Positions 55,921 through 64,000 of a DNA stretch of 64,000 nucleotides are shown in pieces. Location: positions 1 through 64,000 of the IMG/VR virus record IMGVR_UViG_3300032213_001813; one strand, given 5' to 3'. Numbering within the stretch: position 1 is the first letter of the stretch; the number at the start of each line of letters is the position of its first letter. The position numbers and the translations under genes are program-made. The notes under the pieces are model-generated. The model searched no databases, was not told the origin of the DNA, and saw nothing but the letters and a program-made list of their open reading frames with translations. The stretch is from a virus.

Positions 55921-56717
55921 AAGTAGAAGGAAAAGATTATTGTGATGTTAGTAAGGTGTATGTTCATCCAATAGCTAAAAACATTGCAAAAGATATTATT
56001 GTAAAGAAACACTATACTCACGCTTGGACAGCTTGTAGATATGCATTAGGAATTTATTACAAATCCGATGATGCTAATACATTTGATGGAGATAGATTGA
56101 TAGGTTGTGTGATTTACGGATTCCCAGTAGGTGCAAAGGCATCAACATCAATTTGTGAGGGATTAACCAAAGATAACATTTTAGAACTAACTCGTCTATA
56201 TTGTGATGATGGGTATGGTTCTAACATTGAATCATTTGCATTAGGACAGACATTCAAATGGTTAAAAGAAAACGATAAAGCAATCAAAGTACTCCTATCA
56301 TATGCGGATAACGGACAGGCACATTTAGGTGGTATCTATCAAGCTACAAATTGGATTTATCAAGGATTATCATCAGATATAGCACTAATGCCAAATTGGG
56401 GTATCTCATTAAGTAAAGACCCTTACAAATGGATTCATAGTAGAACTGTATTCTCCCTATGGGGTAGTGGTAATTTGGCACACTTACAAAACGAAATTGG
56501 TAAAGAGGGATATAAAGAATTTTGGAGAAGAGAAGAACCACCAAAACATAGGTACGTTCAGATAATTGCGCAAGATAAAAGAGAGAAGAAGGATTTGATG
56601 GGTAGGTTGAAGCATGAAATTAAACCCTACCCAAAAGATACTGCATCTTATAATACAGAAGTAGTACATCATTTAACAACATACGAAGTACCAGAAGGAA
56701 CTGAAAACTTTTGGTAA
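55917..56717 (+). CDS. Mom-like DNA modification enzyme, copy 2
   Basis: 266 residues, clearly paralogous to the gene at 54821: AKDIIVKKHYTHAW with the same His32-Tyr33, IGCVIYGFPVG, LELTRLYCDDGYGSNIES, VLLSYADNGQAHLGGIYQA, ATNWIYQG and KHRYVQII. The segment between ATNW and KHRY is rewritten (LSSDIALMPNWG), which may change target recognition or the group transferred. ATGA overlap with the previous gene. Two diverged copies suggest two modifications, two targets or a heteromer. Confidence 0.7.
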   Translation: MKVEGKDYCDVSKVYVHPIAKNIAKDIIVKKHYTHAWTACRYALGIYYKSDDANTFDGDRLIGCVIYGFPVGAKASTSICEGLTKDNILELTRLYCDDGYGSNIESFALGQTFKWLKENDKAIKVLLSYADNGQAHLGGIYQATNWIYQGLSSDIALMPNWGISLSKDPYKWIHSRTVFSLWGSGNLAHLQNEIGKEGYKEFWRREEPPKHRYVQIIAQDKREKKDLMGRLKHEIKPYPKDTASYNTEVVHHLTTYEVPEGTENFW

Positions 56718-56721
56718 AATA

Positions 56722-56753
56722 TTTGGAAATATCAAAATTATTTATTACCTTTA
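56722..56753 (+). promoter_or_regulatory. Bacteroidota-type promoter, last base of -7 changed
   Basis: TTTG 56722-56725, 20-base spacer, TACCTTTA 56746-56753 (consensus ends in G). It ends 24 bases before the ATG at 56778. Confidence 0.5.
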
Positions 56754-56777
56754 TAAAACACATAAACCCATAACAAA

Positions 56778-58622
56778 ATGACAAAAGAATTAAAAAATGA
56801 GTTAATTGATTTTCTAACATCAAATGAAAATAAACGTATTTTTATTTCAACATTAAAGGATATACGTCCTATATACAGAGCACACCAACCATTTGGTAGT
56901 TTAGTTGCTCATATATTTAATTCTGGTTGGAATCGTAAACCAAAATTTGATAACTCTGATGTTATACAAAATAAACTTGGTTATGTGTTTCGTTTGGGGT
57001 CTGGACTTGCTTCAATTAATCAAATTCCTATATCATTATTAACAGACACTGCATCTCCTATACAAAACTTTTTGTTAAAGGATAGGGGTCATATATTAGA
57101 AATTACTTGTAAATTGTATGATATTAAAAATTGGAGTGTTCTTGATTTAATAAAAACTGTTGATTCTGAAATAAAAGAATTAGTTGAAAATACAATACAT
57201 CAAAGTTCTGATAGAAAAAATGCATTAATTATATTAAATTCTATAAAAGAATTTATAAATACAAAGCATGGTGAATTTTTATCAAATGGTATAACGGAAC
57301 AATGTGAAATGAAAATATCAATTAGAGATATTGCAGATGCTGTTCCTGAATTTGAAAAAAACTTAAATGATACCGAATTATCAGTTGAAGTTAAGCGTGA
57401 AAGTGTACCTACTCATATAAAAGAAATTTTATGGTTAAATAACCACAATAACAAATGGTCTGATACTCAATTAGCATGGTTATCGTTTTGGGCATATTGC
57501 TTTGAAAAAGATAATAATTCTGATTATATTGATACTGTTCTAAAATATGATAATCTTATTTCCATATTAGATAAAAGCAGTACATTTAATGGTACTCTTA
57601 ATTCGGAAAATGAGTATCCTTTATTATCAAATTGTATTGAAAAACATCGCAAAAAATTCACAGAAGGTTCTATTATAATTCCAATAAGATTAGTAGCAGC
57701 TGATTGTGGTATTTCCGATTTCTCTGAAATAGCTAAAACTTTGGAAAAAGAAAAACAAACAACATTTGAAAGTTTGTATAAATTTTTACATAAGAATAAA
57801 GTTTCTAAAGATGATTTTTTAAACTATACAAACTTATATGAAAAGATAATGAATCAGCCGGCTTGGGCTAAATTTGTTAAAAAAGTTAAAGCATTTAAAA
57901 AAACAAACTATAATAGCAAATCAAGTGTTATAGATACTACTAATTTAGAACATACTAATATTCTACACTCATCATATGGTGGACCTGCTCTTATAGCTTG
58001 TGCTAGAATTATTAATGAAGTTTGTGATAGTAGAACATCAGAATCTCAAATTAAAAAAATAGTTGATGATTTTTGTAATAGACTTTACAATAAAGTTGAA
58101 GAGGTTTGTAATGATGGTACATACTTTTCCGCTTCAAGCAAATCATCAATGCGTGTAATTTTAACTATTTTGCCTGTATTTACGGATATGATGAATGGAG
58201 CTGCATCAAAGGATAAAACTTTAACTAAACAGCAAGTATATGAAACTTTGTTGAATGAAGTAAAAGGATATCTTGATGGACAAGTTAAATTTAAAGTTGT
58301 AAAATTAACAACATCTAATTATAGTGGAAATCCCGATGTAACGGAAATTGATTTTTCGGAGTACGAAAGAGCTAAAGCTGGATTTGATTTGGGACAAAAG
58401 GAGCAAACTATGGGATACTCTTTAGATAATTGTATTGTTCAACAAAAACACCACAACCGCTCAGCACATAATGTTGACCATAATATTGGTAATGTTGATT
58501 ATTGGAAATGGTACTCTGAAGCGAATTTACAAATTGTAAACTCCAATAAGCAGTATTTCTTTGATAATGATATGGTTGAAGTTATATCTGATGCTAAAAA
58601 ACTAAATGAAAGATTTAATTAA
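56778..58622 (+). CDS. Unknown protein with possible HNH-like C-terminus
   Basis: 614 residues. Most is helical and unrecognised, with few motifs. The C-terminal 90 residues (AGFDLGQKEQTMGYSLDNC, QQKHHNRSAHNVD, NVDYWKWYSEAN) recall phage HNH-type nucleases, where GH...N...N/H bind metal, but the first His is replaced by Gln. It has its own promoter directly after the Mom-like genes and is more AT-rich than the neighbouring replication genes, so it may be a recent arrival. A defence, counter-defence or modification-dependent nuclease role is speculation. The next ATG starts at its last base. Confidence 0.5.
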   Translation: MTKELKNELIDFLTSNENKRIFISTLKDIRPIYRAHQPFGSLVAHIFNSGWNRKPKFDNSDVIQNKLGYVFRLGSGLASINQIPISLLTDTASPIQNFLLKDRGHILEITCKLYDIKNWSVLDLIKTVDSEIKELVENTIHQSSDRKNALIILNSIKEFINTKHGEFLSNGITEQCEMKISIRDIADAVPEFEKNLNDTELSVEVKRESVPTHIKEILWLNNHNNKWSDTQLAWLSFWAYCFEKDNNSDYIDTVLKYDNLISILDKSSTFNGTLNSENEYPLLSNCIEKHRKKFTEGSIIIPIRLVAADCGISDFSEIAKTLEKEKQTTFESLYKFLHKNKVSKDDFLNYTNLYEKIMNQPAWAKFVKKVKAFKKTNYNSKSSVIDTTNLEHTNILHSSYGGPALIACARIINEVCDSRTSESQIKKIVDDFCNRLYNKVEEVCNDGTYFSASSKSSMRVILTILPVFTDMMNGAASKDKTLTKQQVYETLLNEVKGYLDGQVKFKVVKLTTSNYSGNPDVTEIDFSEYERAKAGFDLGQKEQTMGYSLDNCIVQQKHHNRSAHNVDHNIGNVDYWKWYSEANLQIVNSNKQYFFDNDMVEVISDAKKLNERFN

Positions 58623-58921
58623 TGAAATTTGATAAAACTAAAAATGAAATAGTACATCACACATCATCTTTTAAAGATGGACATATTATTGTTGCTGCTG
58701 AAATATGTAAACTAAAACAAAACAGGTTGGTATTAATTGTACCAACCTGTAAACGTTATTCATTTCATATATTACGTGCCTTTGAATTATTAGGTGATGA
58801 TTTGTTGGTATATGAAATAACAATGGGTATGGGTGTGGTATTGGAAGCCCGTGCAAAAAAATATATAGAATACCATCCAAATAGTAAATTATATGAAAAA
58901 AATCCATTTTTTAAGTATTGA
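58622..58921 (+). CDS. Small unknown protein
   Basis: 99 residues, beginning on the last base of the previous stop (TAATG) and overlapping the next gene by 29 bases. Segments LVLIVPTCKRYSFHILRAFELLG and VVLEARAKKYIEYHP look like an alpha-beta fold. No family recognised. The tight overlaps suggest coexpression with the glycosyltransferase that follows. Confidence 0.5.
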   Translation: MKFDKTKNEIVHHTSSFKDGHIIVAAEICKLKQNRLVLIVPTCKRYSFHILRAFELLGDDLLVYEITMGMGVVLEARAKKYIEYHPNSKLYEKNPFFKY

Positions 58922-59681
58922 GACTGAAACTCAATCTAATATTGAAAAGAATTTAATTGAAAGTTCAAGAATAAATAATATTGATTTGCATATAATTGGT
59001 AGAGGTGTAAAGTGGGAAGGGTTTATTACTAAATTTCAAATACTTAAAGAATATCTACCAACAATTAGTGAAGATATTGTATGCTTAACAGATTCGCGTG
59101 ATGTATTGTATATGTCAGATTCTAAAAAAATATATAATACGTTTATTAAAAACTTTTCAAAAGATTGTATTGTATTCAATGGAGAAACAAATTGTTTTCC
59201 TGAAAAGAGTTTTGCTGAACTACATCCAAACCAAAGTAAAAAATACAAATATTTAAATTCTGGATGCGTAATCGGTAGTAGAATTTTACTTATTGAAATT
59301 ATTGATAAGTGTTTAGAATTATATGATAGTTGTAAGATAAATGATGACCAATATTTACTTCAAAAAATATTTTTAGATGGTGAGTATGGTGATGCATTTA
59401 CAATAGATTATGATTGCAAAATATTTCAATGTATTTGGGATGAGGATTATGGTAGAAGTAATAACTTTGATTTGGTATATACGCAAAACGAAATTTACAA
59501 TAGATTAACAGATACATATCCGTTAATATTTCACTACCCCGGACCTACTTGTACTGGTTCTCAGGTTTGGAAAATACTAAATAAAAAGTATTATAAAATA
59601 CCAAACACAAAATACTATAAAGAAAAGAAAAAAAAATATGAAAGTATTAGTGATTCCGAATTACACAAACTTTGGCTCTAA
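58893..59681 (+). CDS. PLOD-like glycosyltransferase
   Basis: 262 residues with the motif order of the collagen-lysine glycosyltransferase domain (PLOD/procollagen galactosyltransferase type): CLTDSRDVLY with a D-x-x-D metal site (67-70), YLNSGCVIGS (122-124 NSG), NDDQYLLQKIF (DDQ 151-153), and IFHYPGPTCTG (His214). This GT-A fold transfers a sugar from a nucleotide donor. Substrates could be the collagen-like fibres, DNA, or host surface glycans. It overlaps its neighbours on both sides (29 and 44 bases). The family is judged by motif order; the substrate is unknown. Confidence 0.7.
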   Translation: MKKIHFLSIETETQSNIEKNLIESSRINNIDLHIIGRGVKWEGFITKFQILKEYLPTISEDIVCLTDSRDVLYMSDSKKIYNTFIKNFSKDCIVFNGETNCFPEKSFAELHPNQSKKYKYLNSGCVIGSRILLIEIIDKCLELYDSCKINDDQYLLQKIFLDGEYGDAFTIDYDCKIFQCIWDEDYGRSNNFDLVYTQNEIYNRLTDTYPLIFHYPGPTCTGSQVWKILNKKYYKIPNTKYYKEKKKKYESISDSELHKLWL

Positions 59682-60750
59682 CAAAGATATAAATAGAGAT
59701 TCATTTTTGCTGGTATTTAAGGCATTTTTGGATAACACAAAAATAGGTAAGGAGTGGGAGTTTGTACTACCATACCCTGATATGGATAACCATCCTGGCA
59801 TTATTAATACATTCGAATATCCAAACGTATCACTTCGTAGAATGGATGGGTTAGATTGCTTTCCTCCAAAGATGAGAGTAAACTATCCATATAAGTTTTT
59901 CCAACGATTAATTGATAAGGAAAACTTTAATCTAATTTGGTCACATTTACCTGAATGGACTCACGAATACAAAATTACTCGTATCTACAATAAAACACAA
60001 CCTATTATCGGATACTGCCATTGGTGGGAAATCAAAGATAATGGTGCTAGAGATGATAACTCTTTTTGGAAAAACGTAAAGGGTATGTTGGATATGAAAG
60101 TATGTGGTGTAAACTCCCAATGGGTTAAAGATTTGGTAATTAAAAGAGCATCTGAAGATTTTCAACCACACATCATTGAAAAGTTGGATAGGATTATTCA
60201 GCCTTGGTATTTGGGTACGGATGAATTTGTAGAACCAAAAGAATATAAACCAAAAACTATTGTCTTTAATCATAGGGAAGGTGTATATACAGGTTCCGAA
60301 TGGTTCTTCGAAGCTATGGATAATTTATGGAAAGAAAGACAGGATTTTGAAGTATGGACTAGTTTGAAAGATATGAAAAAACCATACACAAAATACATTG
60401 GGCATGCCGATAGAAATGTATATATGAATCAACTATCACAGGCTCATTTTGGAGTTGGTTGTTTCCAAACATATTCAGCATGGAGTATGAGTACAACGGA
60501 TGGATTGAGTAGAGGTGTTCCCTATGTACTACCAAACGGATTATGTTACCCTGAAATGGTTGGTAATGATTATCCATTACTATACAATTCGAAGGAGCAT
60601 TTTAAAGAAGTGGTTGTTGGGTTATTAGATGGAACAATTGAAAGACCTGATGTAAGTGCAATATCAAAAGCCTTATTATGGGAAAACTCATTGAAAAGTT
60701 GGGATATTGAAACCAATTTTGAAAAAACCGCTAGAATATTTGAAGATTAA
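59638..60750 (+). CDS. GT-B-type glycosyltransferase
   Basis: 370 residues. The two-domain GT-B layout is suggested by an N-terminal VLVIPNYTNFGSN, WSHLPEWTHEY and IGYCHWWEIKD region, and a C-terminal donor half with TIVFNHREGVYTGSEW, YIGHADRNVYMNQL, FGVGCFQTYSAWSMSTTDG and LSRGVPYVLPNGLCYPEM. The final motif is the usual nucleotide-sugar site. T4-like phages use such enzymes on modified DNA bases or glycans. It starts 44 bases inside the previous glycosyltransferase gene. The acceptor cannot be read from sequence. Confidence 0.7.
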   Translation: MKVLVIPNYTNFGSNKDINRDSFLLVFKAFLDNTKIGKEWEFVLPYPDMDNHPGIINTFEYPNVSLRRMDGLDCFPPKMRVNYPYKFFQRLIDKENFNLIWSHLPEWTHEYKITRIYNKTQPIIGYCHWWEIKDNGARDDNSFWKNVKGMLDMKVCGVNSQWVKDLVIKRASEDFQPHIIEKLDRIIQPWYLGTDEFVEPKEYKPKTIVFNHREGVYTGSEWFFEAMDNLWKERQDFEVWTSLKDMKKPYTKYIGHADRNVYMNQLSQAHFGVGCFQTYSAWSMSTTDGLSRGVPYVLPNGLCYPEMVGNDYPLLYNSKEHFKEVVVGLLDGTIERPDVSAISKALLWENSLKSWDIETNFEKTARIFED

Positions 60751-60763
60751 TTAAAAAGACACG

Positions 60764-63283
60764 ATGTACCAGAACGCATATTACCAAAGAGAAAAGAATT
60801 TAGTGCACATTTGGGATGATAAACAAGGATATAGAAGTTTTCCTTACACTCGTTATGCGTATGAAAAAGCCGAAAGAGGTGATTATACATCCCTATATGG
60901 TGATAAACTAACAAAGATATACAAATTCAAAAAAGATGACCCGAACTTATTTGAATCCGATGTACCTGAAACAACTCGTATATTGGTGGACACTTATACG
61001 GATTCGGATGTTCCATCGGAGGGGCACGTTATCTTAACATACGATATTGAGTGTGAGATGGAGACCGGATTGCCGGATACTGAAAAAGCTGAAAATGAAT
61101 TAACTGCAATTGGTTTACATGATTCGGCAGCTGACCAATACTATGTTTTGATTATGGATAAGGCTGGAAAGATGGTTGAAAAAACTATTGGGAAAGCAAT
61201 TGTAATTCCGTTTAGAGATGAAAGGGATATGATACTTAAATACTTGGATTTGTATGAGTATATCAATCCCTCAATCGTTACAGGATGGAACATTGATTAC
61301 TTTGATACACCTTACCTATACAATCGTATTAAAAGGGTGTTAGGAGCAAAGCATGCTAATCGTTTATCACCGATTGGAGAATGTTTCTGGTCACCATATC
61401 GTAAGAGATTCTTTATGGCAGGTGTATCTTATTTGGATTACATTGGGTTGTACAAATCATATACCTATGTTGAGTTAGATAACTATCGTTTGGATACGGT
61501 AGCAACAAAAGAATTGGGTAGGGGTAAGATTGAGTACAAGGGTAATTTGGATAACTTATTCAGAGATGATATTGAAAAGTTTATTGAGTATAACTTAGTG
61601 GATGTTCAGTTGGTTGTGGATATGGAACGTAAGTTACAATTCATAGATTTATGTAGAGGTATCTGCCACGCTGGACACGTACCTTATGAGGATTTTGTAT
61701 ATTCATCCAAATTTTTAGAGGGAGCACTTCTAACTTATCTAAAGAGAAAGAACATTGTAGCACCTAACAAACCTGCGGATAGACAGGAGATGATGCAGGC
61801 ATTGAGAGATAATGAACAAGAGAAGTTTATCGGAGCATATGTTAAAGCACCTATTGTTGGTAAGTATGATTGGATATATGACTTAGACTTAACATCTCTA
61901 TATCCATCCATCATTATGACCTTAAATATCTCACCGGAAACAAAGGTAGCTAAGATTGATAATTGGGATGCTCAAAAGTATATGAAGGGTGAGATTGATG
62001 AGTTTAATATTGGCAATCGAACTATTTCAAAGGAGAATTTAGAAAAGTTATTTAAGGAAACCAATTATTCAGTATCATCAAATGGTGTAATGTATAGAAC
62101 CGATAAGCCAGGCTGTATTCCTGATATTTTGGATTTGTGGTTTGACCAAAGGGTTGAATTCCGTAAGTTGGAAAAGAAATTTGGTGAAGCTGGTGATAAA
62201 GAAAAATATGCATTCTATAAGAAAAGGCAGTTAGTTCAGAAAATTCTACTTAACTCACTATACGGAGTATTGGGATTACCTGCATTCCGTTTTTATGATG
62301 TGGATAATGCTGAAGCTGTAACAACATCAGGTCAAACTGTAATTAAATCCACAGCTGATATGGCTAATATTAAATACAATAAAGAATTAGGAACTAAAGG
62401 AGAGGATTTCAATATCTACATTGATACGGATTCGGTATTCTTTTCAGCAGTACCAATTCTAAACCATAGATATGAGGATTGGAAATCAGAAAACGATACT
62501 GAAATTGCATTAAAAGTGGATGCTATTGCTGGTGAAACGCAAGATTTCTTAAATAACTTCTATGATATATTATCCGAAAAGGTATTCAAAGTAGATAAAA
62601 CCAAACATCGTTTCCAAATCAAAAAGGAGTTTGTATCTAAATCAGGTATTTGGATTGCTAAAAAGAGATATGCACAATGGATTATTGCGGAAAATGGTAT
62701 TCCGTGTGATAGATTGGATGTTAAAGGATTGGACGTAGTTCGTTCATCATATCCTGCCCAATTCCGTAAGTTTATGAGTGAGGTTTTGATTGATATTCTA
62801 AGAGGTGTAGGTGAAGATGAAATGACGGATAAGATATATGATTTTAAGAAAGCATTATCGGAAATGGAAGTAGTATCTATCGCTAAGAATTCAGCAGTTA
62901 AAGAGTTATCTAAATACATACCAAAGAAAAAGGATAATAGGGCAATGTTCCAATTCAATAGTGGAACTCCTGCACACGTTAAGGCAGCAATTGCACATAA
63001 CCAACTAATTGCTCACTTTAATATTCAAAAGTGTGAACCAATGAGAGATGGTGATAAAATTAAATGGGTGTATCTAAAACAAAATCCATATGGTTTAGAT
63101 GGGCTTGGATTTAAAGGTTACGAAGACCCAGACGAAATTATGGATTTGGTAAAAACTTACATTGATTACGATAAAATCTTTGAAAGGGAACTACTAAAGA
63201 AGTTAGAAGATTTCTATGGAGCATTGGGTTGGGGTGAAGTTCTTTCTTCACAAAAAACAGCTGAAAAGTTTTTCTCTTTTTAG
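60764..63283 (+). CDS. DNA polymerase, family B (gp43-like)
   Basis: 839 residues (T4 gp43 898). Exonuclease motifs: LTYDIECE (D94, E96), GWNIDYFDTPYLYNR and YNLVDVQLV. Polymerase motifs: DLDLTSLYPSII (motif A, catalytic D373 with D375), KILLNSLYGVLG (motif B), and YIDTDSVFF (motif C, D554 and D556). All catalytic residues are present, so it should be the replicase with proofreading. It is followed by the sliding clamp, its processivity factor. The last codon overlaps the -33 box of the clamp promoter. A family A-like polymerase is also encoded at 37890. Confidence 0.96.
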   Translation: MYQNAYYQREKNLVHIWDDKQGYRSFPYTRYAYEKAERGDYTSLYGDKLTKIYKFKKDDPNLFESDVPETTRILVDTYTDSDVPSEGHVILTYDIECEMETGLPDTEKAENELTAIGLHDSAADQYYVLIMDKAGKMVEKTIGKAIVIPFRDERDMILKYLDLYEYINPSIVTGWNIDYFDTPYLYNRIKRVLGAKHANRLSPIGECFWSPYRKRFFMAGVSYLDYIGLYKSYTYVELDNYRLDTVATKELGRGKIEYKGNLDNLFRDDIEKFIEYNLVDVQLVVDMERKLQFIDLCRGICHAGHVPYEDFVYSSKFLEGALLTYLKRKNIVAPNKPADRQEMMQALRDNEQEKFIGAYVKAPIVGKYDWIYDLDLTSLYPSIIMTLNISPETKVAKIDNWDAQKYMKGEIDEFNIGNRTISKENLEKLFKETNYSVSSNGVMYRTDKPGCIPDILDLWFDQRVEFRKLEKKFGEAGDKEKYAFYKKRQLVQKILLNSLYGVLGLPAFRFYDVDNAEAVTTSGQTVIKSTADMANIKYNKELGTKGEDFNIYIDTDSVFFSAVPILNHRYEDWKSENDTEIALKVDAIAGETQDFLNNFYDILSEKVFKVDKTKHRFQIKKEFVSKSGIWIAKKRYAQWIIAENGIPCDRLDVKGLDVVRSSYPAQFRKFMSEVLIDILRGVGEDEMTDKIYDFKKALSEMEVVSIAKNSAVKELSKYIPKKKDNRAMFQFNSGTPAHVKAAIAHNQLIAHFNIQKCEPMRDGDKIKWVYLKQNPYGLDGLGFKGYEDPDEIMDLVKTYIDYDKIFERELLKKLEDFYGALGWGEVLSSQKTAEKFFSF

Positions 63284-63314
63284 TTGGAATATTCGGAAAA
63301 TATTCGTATCTTTG
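63283..63314 (+). promoter_or_regulatory. Bacteroidota-type promoter of the sliding clamp
   Basis: GTTG 63283-63286 as the -33 box, 20-base spacer, TATCTTTG 63307-63314. The ATG at 63355 is 40 bases further on, so this message has a leader. Confidence 0.65.
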
Positions 63315-63354
63315 TAAACGAATATAAAATAAATAAAACAATAAATAAACAATT

Positions 63355-64000
63355 ATGAACAGAAGCAAATTTGATGGTTTCGTTGGTCGTTACAACTTAG
63401 GTGGTGAGATTGAATCCGTTATGGTAAAATCCGATGATAATACATTATCGGTAAGAATGATTTCAGATGATAAAACTCTATTAGGTGATGTAAGTGTTGC
63501 AGAATCGGATTTTCCAAATGGTGAGTTTGGCATTTATACAACATCACAATTAAAAGGTTTGTTATCAGTATTAGGTGATGCTATCACTATTGAAGAAGTG
63601 ACTGGAGCATTAAAGTTTTCGGATAAGAAAACTAAAGTACAATATATGTTAGCTGCACCATCAGTTATCCCTGCGGTACCTGATTTGAAAGCACTTCCTC
63701 CATTTGATGCAGAAATTACATTAGATGATGATTTTGTAAATACATTTATCAAATCAAAAGGTGTGTTATCGGATGCGGATACATTTACATTTATTCACAA
63801 AGGTGGTAAGGGTGAGATTATTTTAGGATACTCTTCAATCAACTCCAACCGAATTTCATTGGATGTGGATTCAACTGCAACTAATGATATCGAACCAATT
63901 GCATTCTCTGCAAAGTATTTGAAAGCTATCTTAATGGCTAACAAAGGTTCTAAAACATCTTCATTGAAAATCTCTTCAAAAGGATTATCGCACGTATCAT
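63355..64000 (+). CDS. Sliding clamp, gp45-like, 3' end missing
   Basis: 215 codons are visible, with no stop before the right edge of the window. The layout follows T4 gp45 (228 residues): GIYTTSQLKGLLSVLGDAI near residue 60 corresponds to the T4 interdomain region, then VQYMLAAPSVIPAVPDLKA, and a second clamp half with FIKSKGVLSDADTFTFIH and IAFSAKYLKAILMANKG. It forms a trimeric ring that holds the polymerase on DNA; in T4 it also activates late transcription with gp33 and gp55. It has its own promoter, separate from the polymerase. Confidence 0.82.
   Translation, partial: MNRSKFDGFVGRYNLGGEIESVMVKSDDNTLSVRMISDDKTLLGDVSVAESDFPNGEFGIYTTSQLKGLLSVLGDAITIEEVTGALKFSDKKTKVQYMLAAPSVIPAVPDLKALPPFDAEITLDDDFVNTFIKSKGVLSDADTFTFIHKGGKGEIILGYSSINSNRISLDVDSTATNDIEPIAFSAKYLKAILMANKGSKTSSLKISSKGLSHVS

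Overview
This window looks like part of a large T4-like contractile-tailed phage (myovirus) that infects a Bacteroidota host. The DNA is very AT-rich and every gene I can support lies on the + strand. The phage identity rests on recognisable T4-type genes: sheath, tube, baseplate proteins, gp32, UvsX, flap nuclease, DnaB-like helicase, family B polymerase and sliding clamp. The host inference rests on promoters of the Bacteroidota form (TTTG, 20-base spacer, TAnnTTTG) in front of the early genes, and on the lack of Shine-Dalgarno sequences before nearly all starts. Several fibre and structural domains resemble those of marine T4-like phages.

Layout. 1-25211: virion fibre and adhesin region. 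It holds a 12-fold repeated Cys-containing structural protein (5' end outside the window), a 3225-residue fibre with two cupredoxin-like domains and about 980 residues of collagen-like Gly-X-Y repeat, a PKD/BspA-like adhesin, a probable fibre chaperone, and a second 2086-residue collagen-like fibre ending in an S74 self-cleaving chaperone. 25354-37421: tail tube, sheath and baseplate genes, with a possible translational frameshift in the gp26-like/chaperone pair at 29055. 37460-37839: a complete tmRNA with its own promoter and terminator. 37890-46705: a family A-like polymerase, a secreted DRGH nuclease, a 1359-residue multidomain protein, small unknowns and a GH19 endolysin. 46937-51377: replication and recombination genes. 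51491-54580: nrdB-nrdA-thioredoxin. 54621-60750: a DNA-modification and glycosyltransferase cluster with two Mom-like paralogues, a possible HNH protein and two glycosyltransferases. 60764-64000: family B polymerase and the sliding clamp, which runs off the window.

Two promoter classes seem to divide the genome. The Bacteroidota-type promoters serve the tmRNA and the replication/modification genes; at three genes the -7 element ends exactly four bases before the ATG, implying leaderless messages. A second motif, TATTTATA, lies mostly 19-30 bases before the start of virion and lysis genes and is a candidate late promoter; it is the reverse complement of the T4 late element TATAAATA. The gp32 leader carries both classes.

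Most notable: the phage tmRNA with a 26-residue tag; a PLOD-like glycosyltransferase encoded alongside collagen-like fibres; duplicated Mom-like DNA modification genes; two unrelated DNA polymerases; and the large late multidomain protein with TraB-like, ParB-like and nuclease-like segments. All homology statements come from reading motifs by eye; no database search was run.
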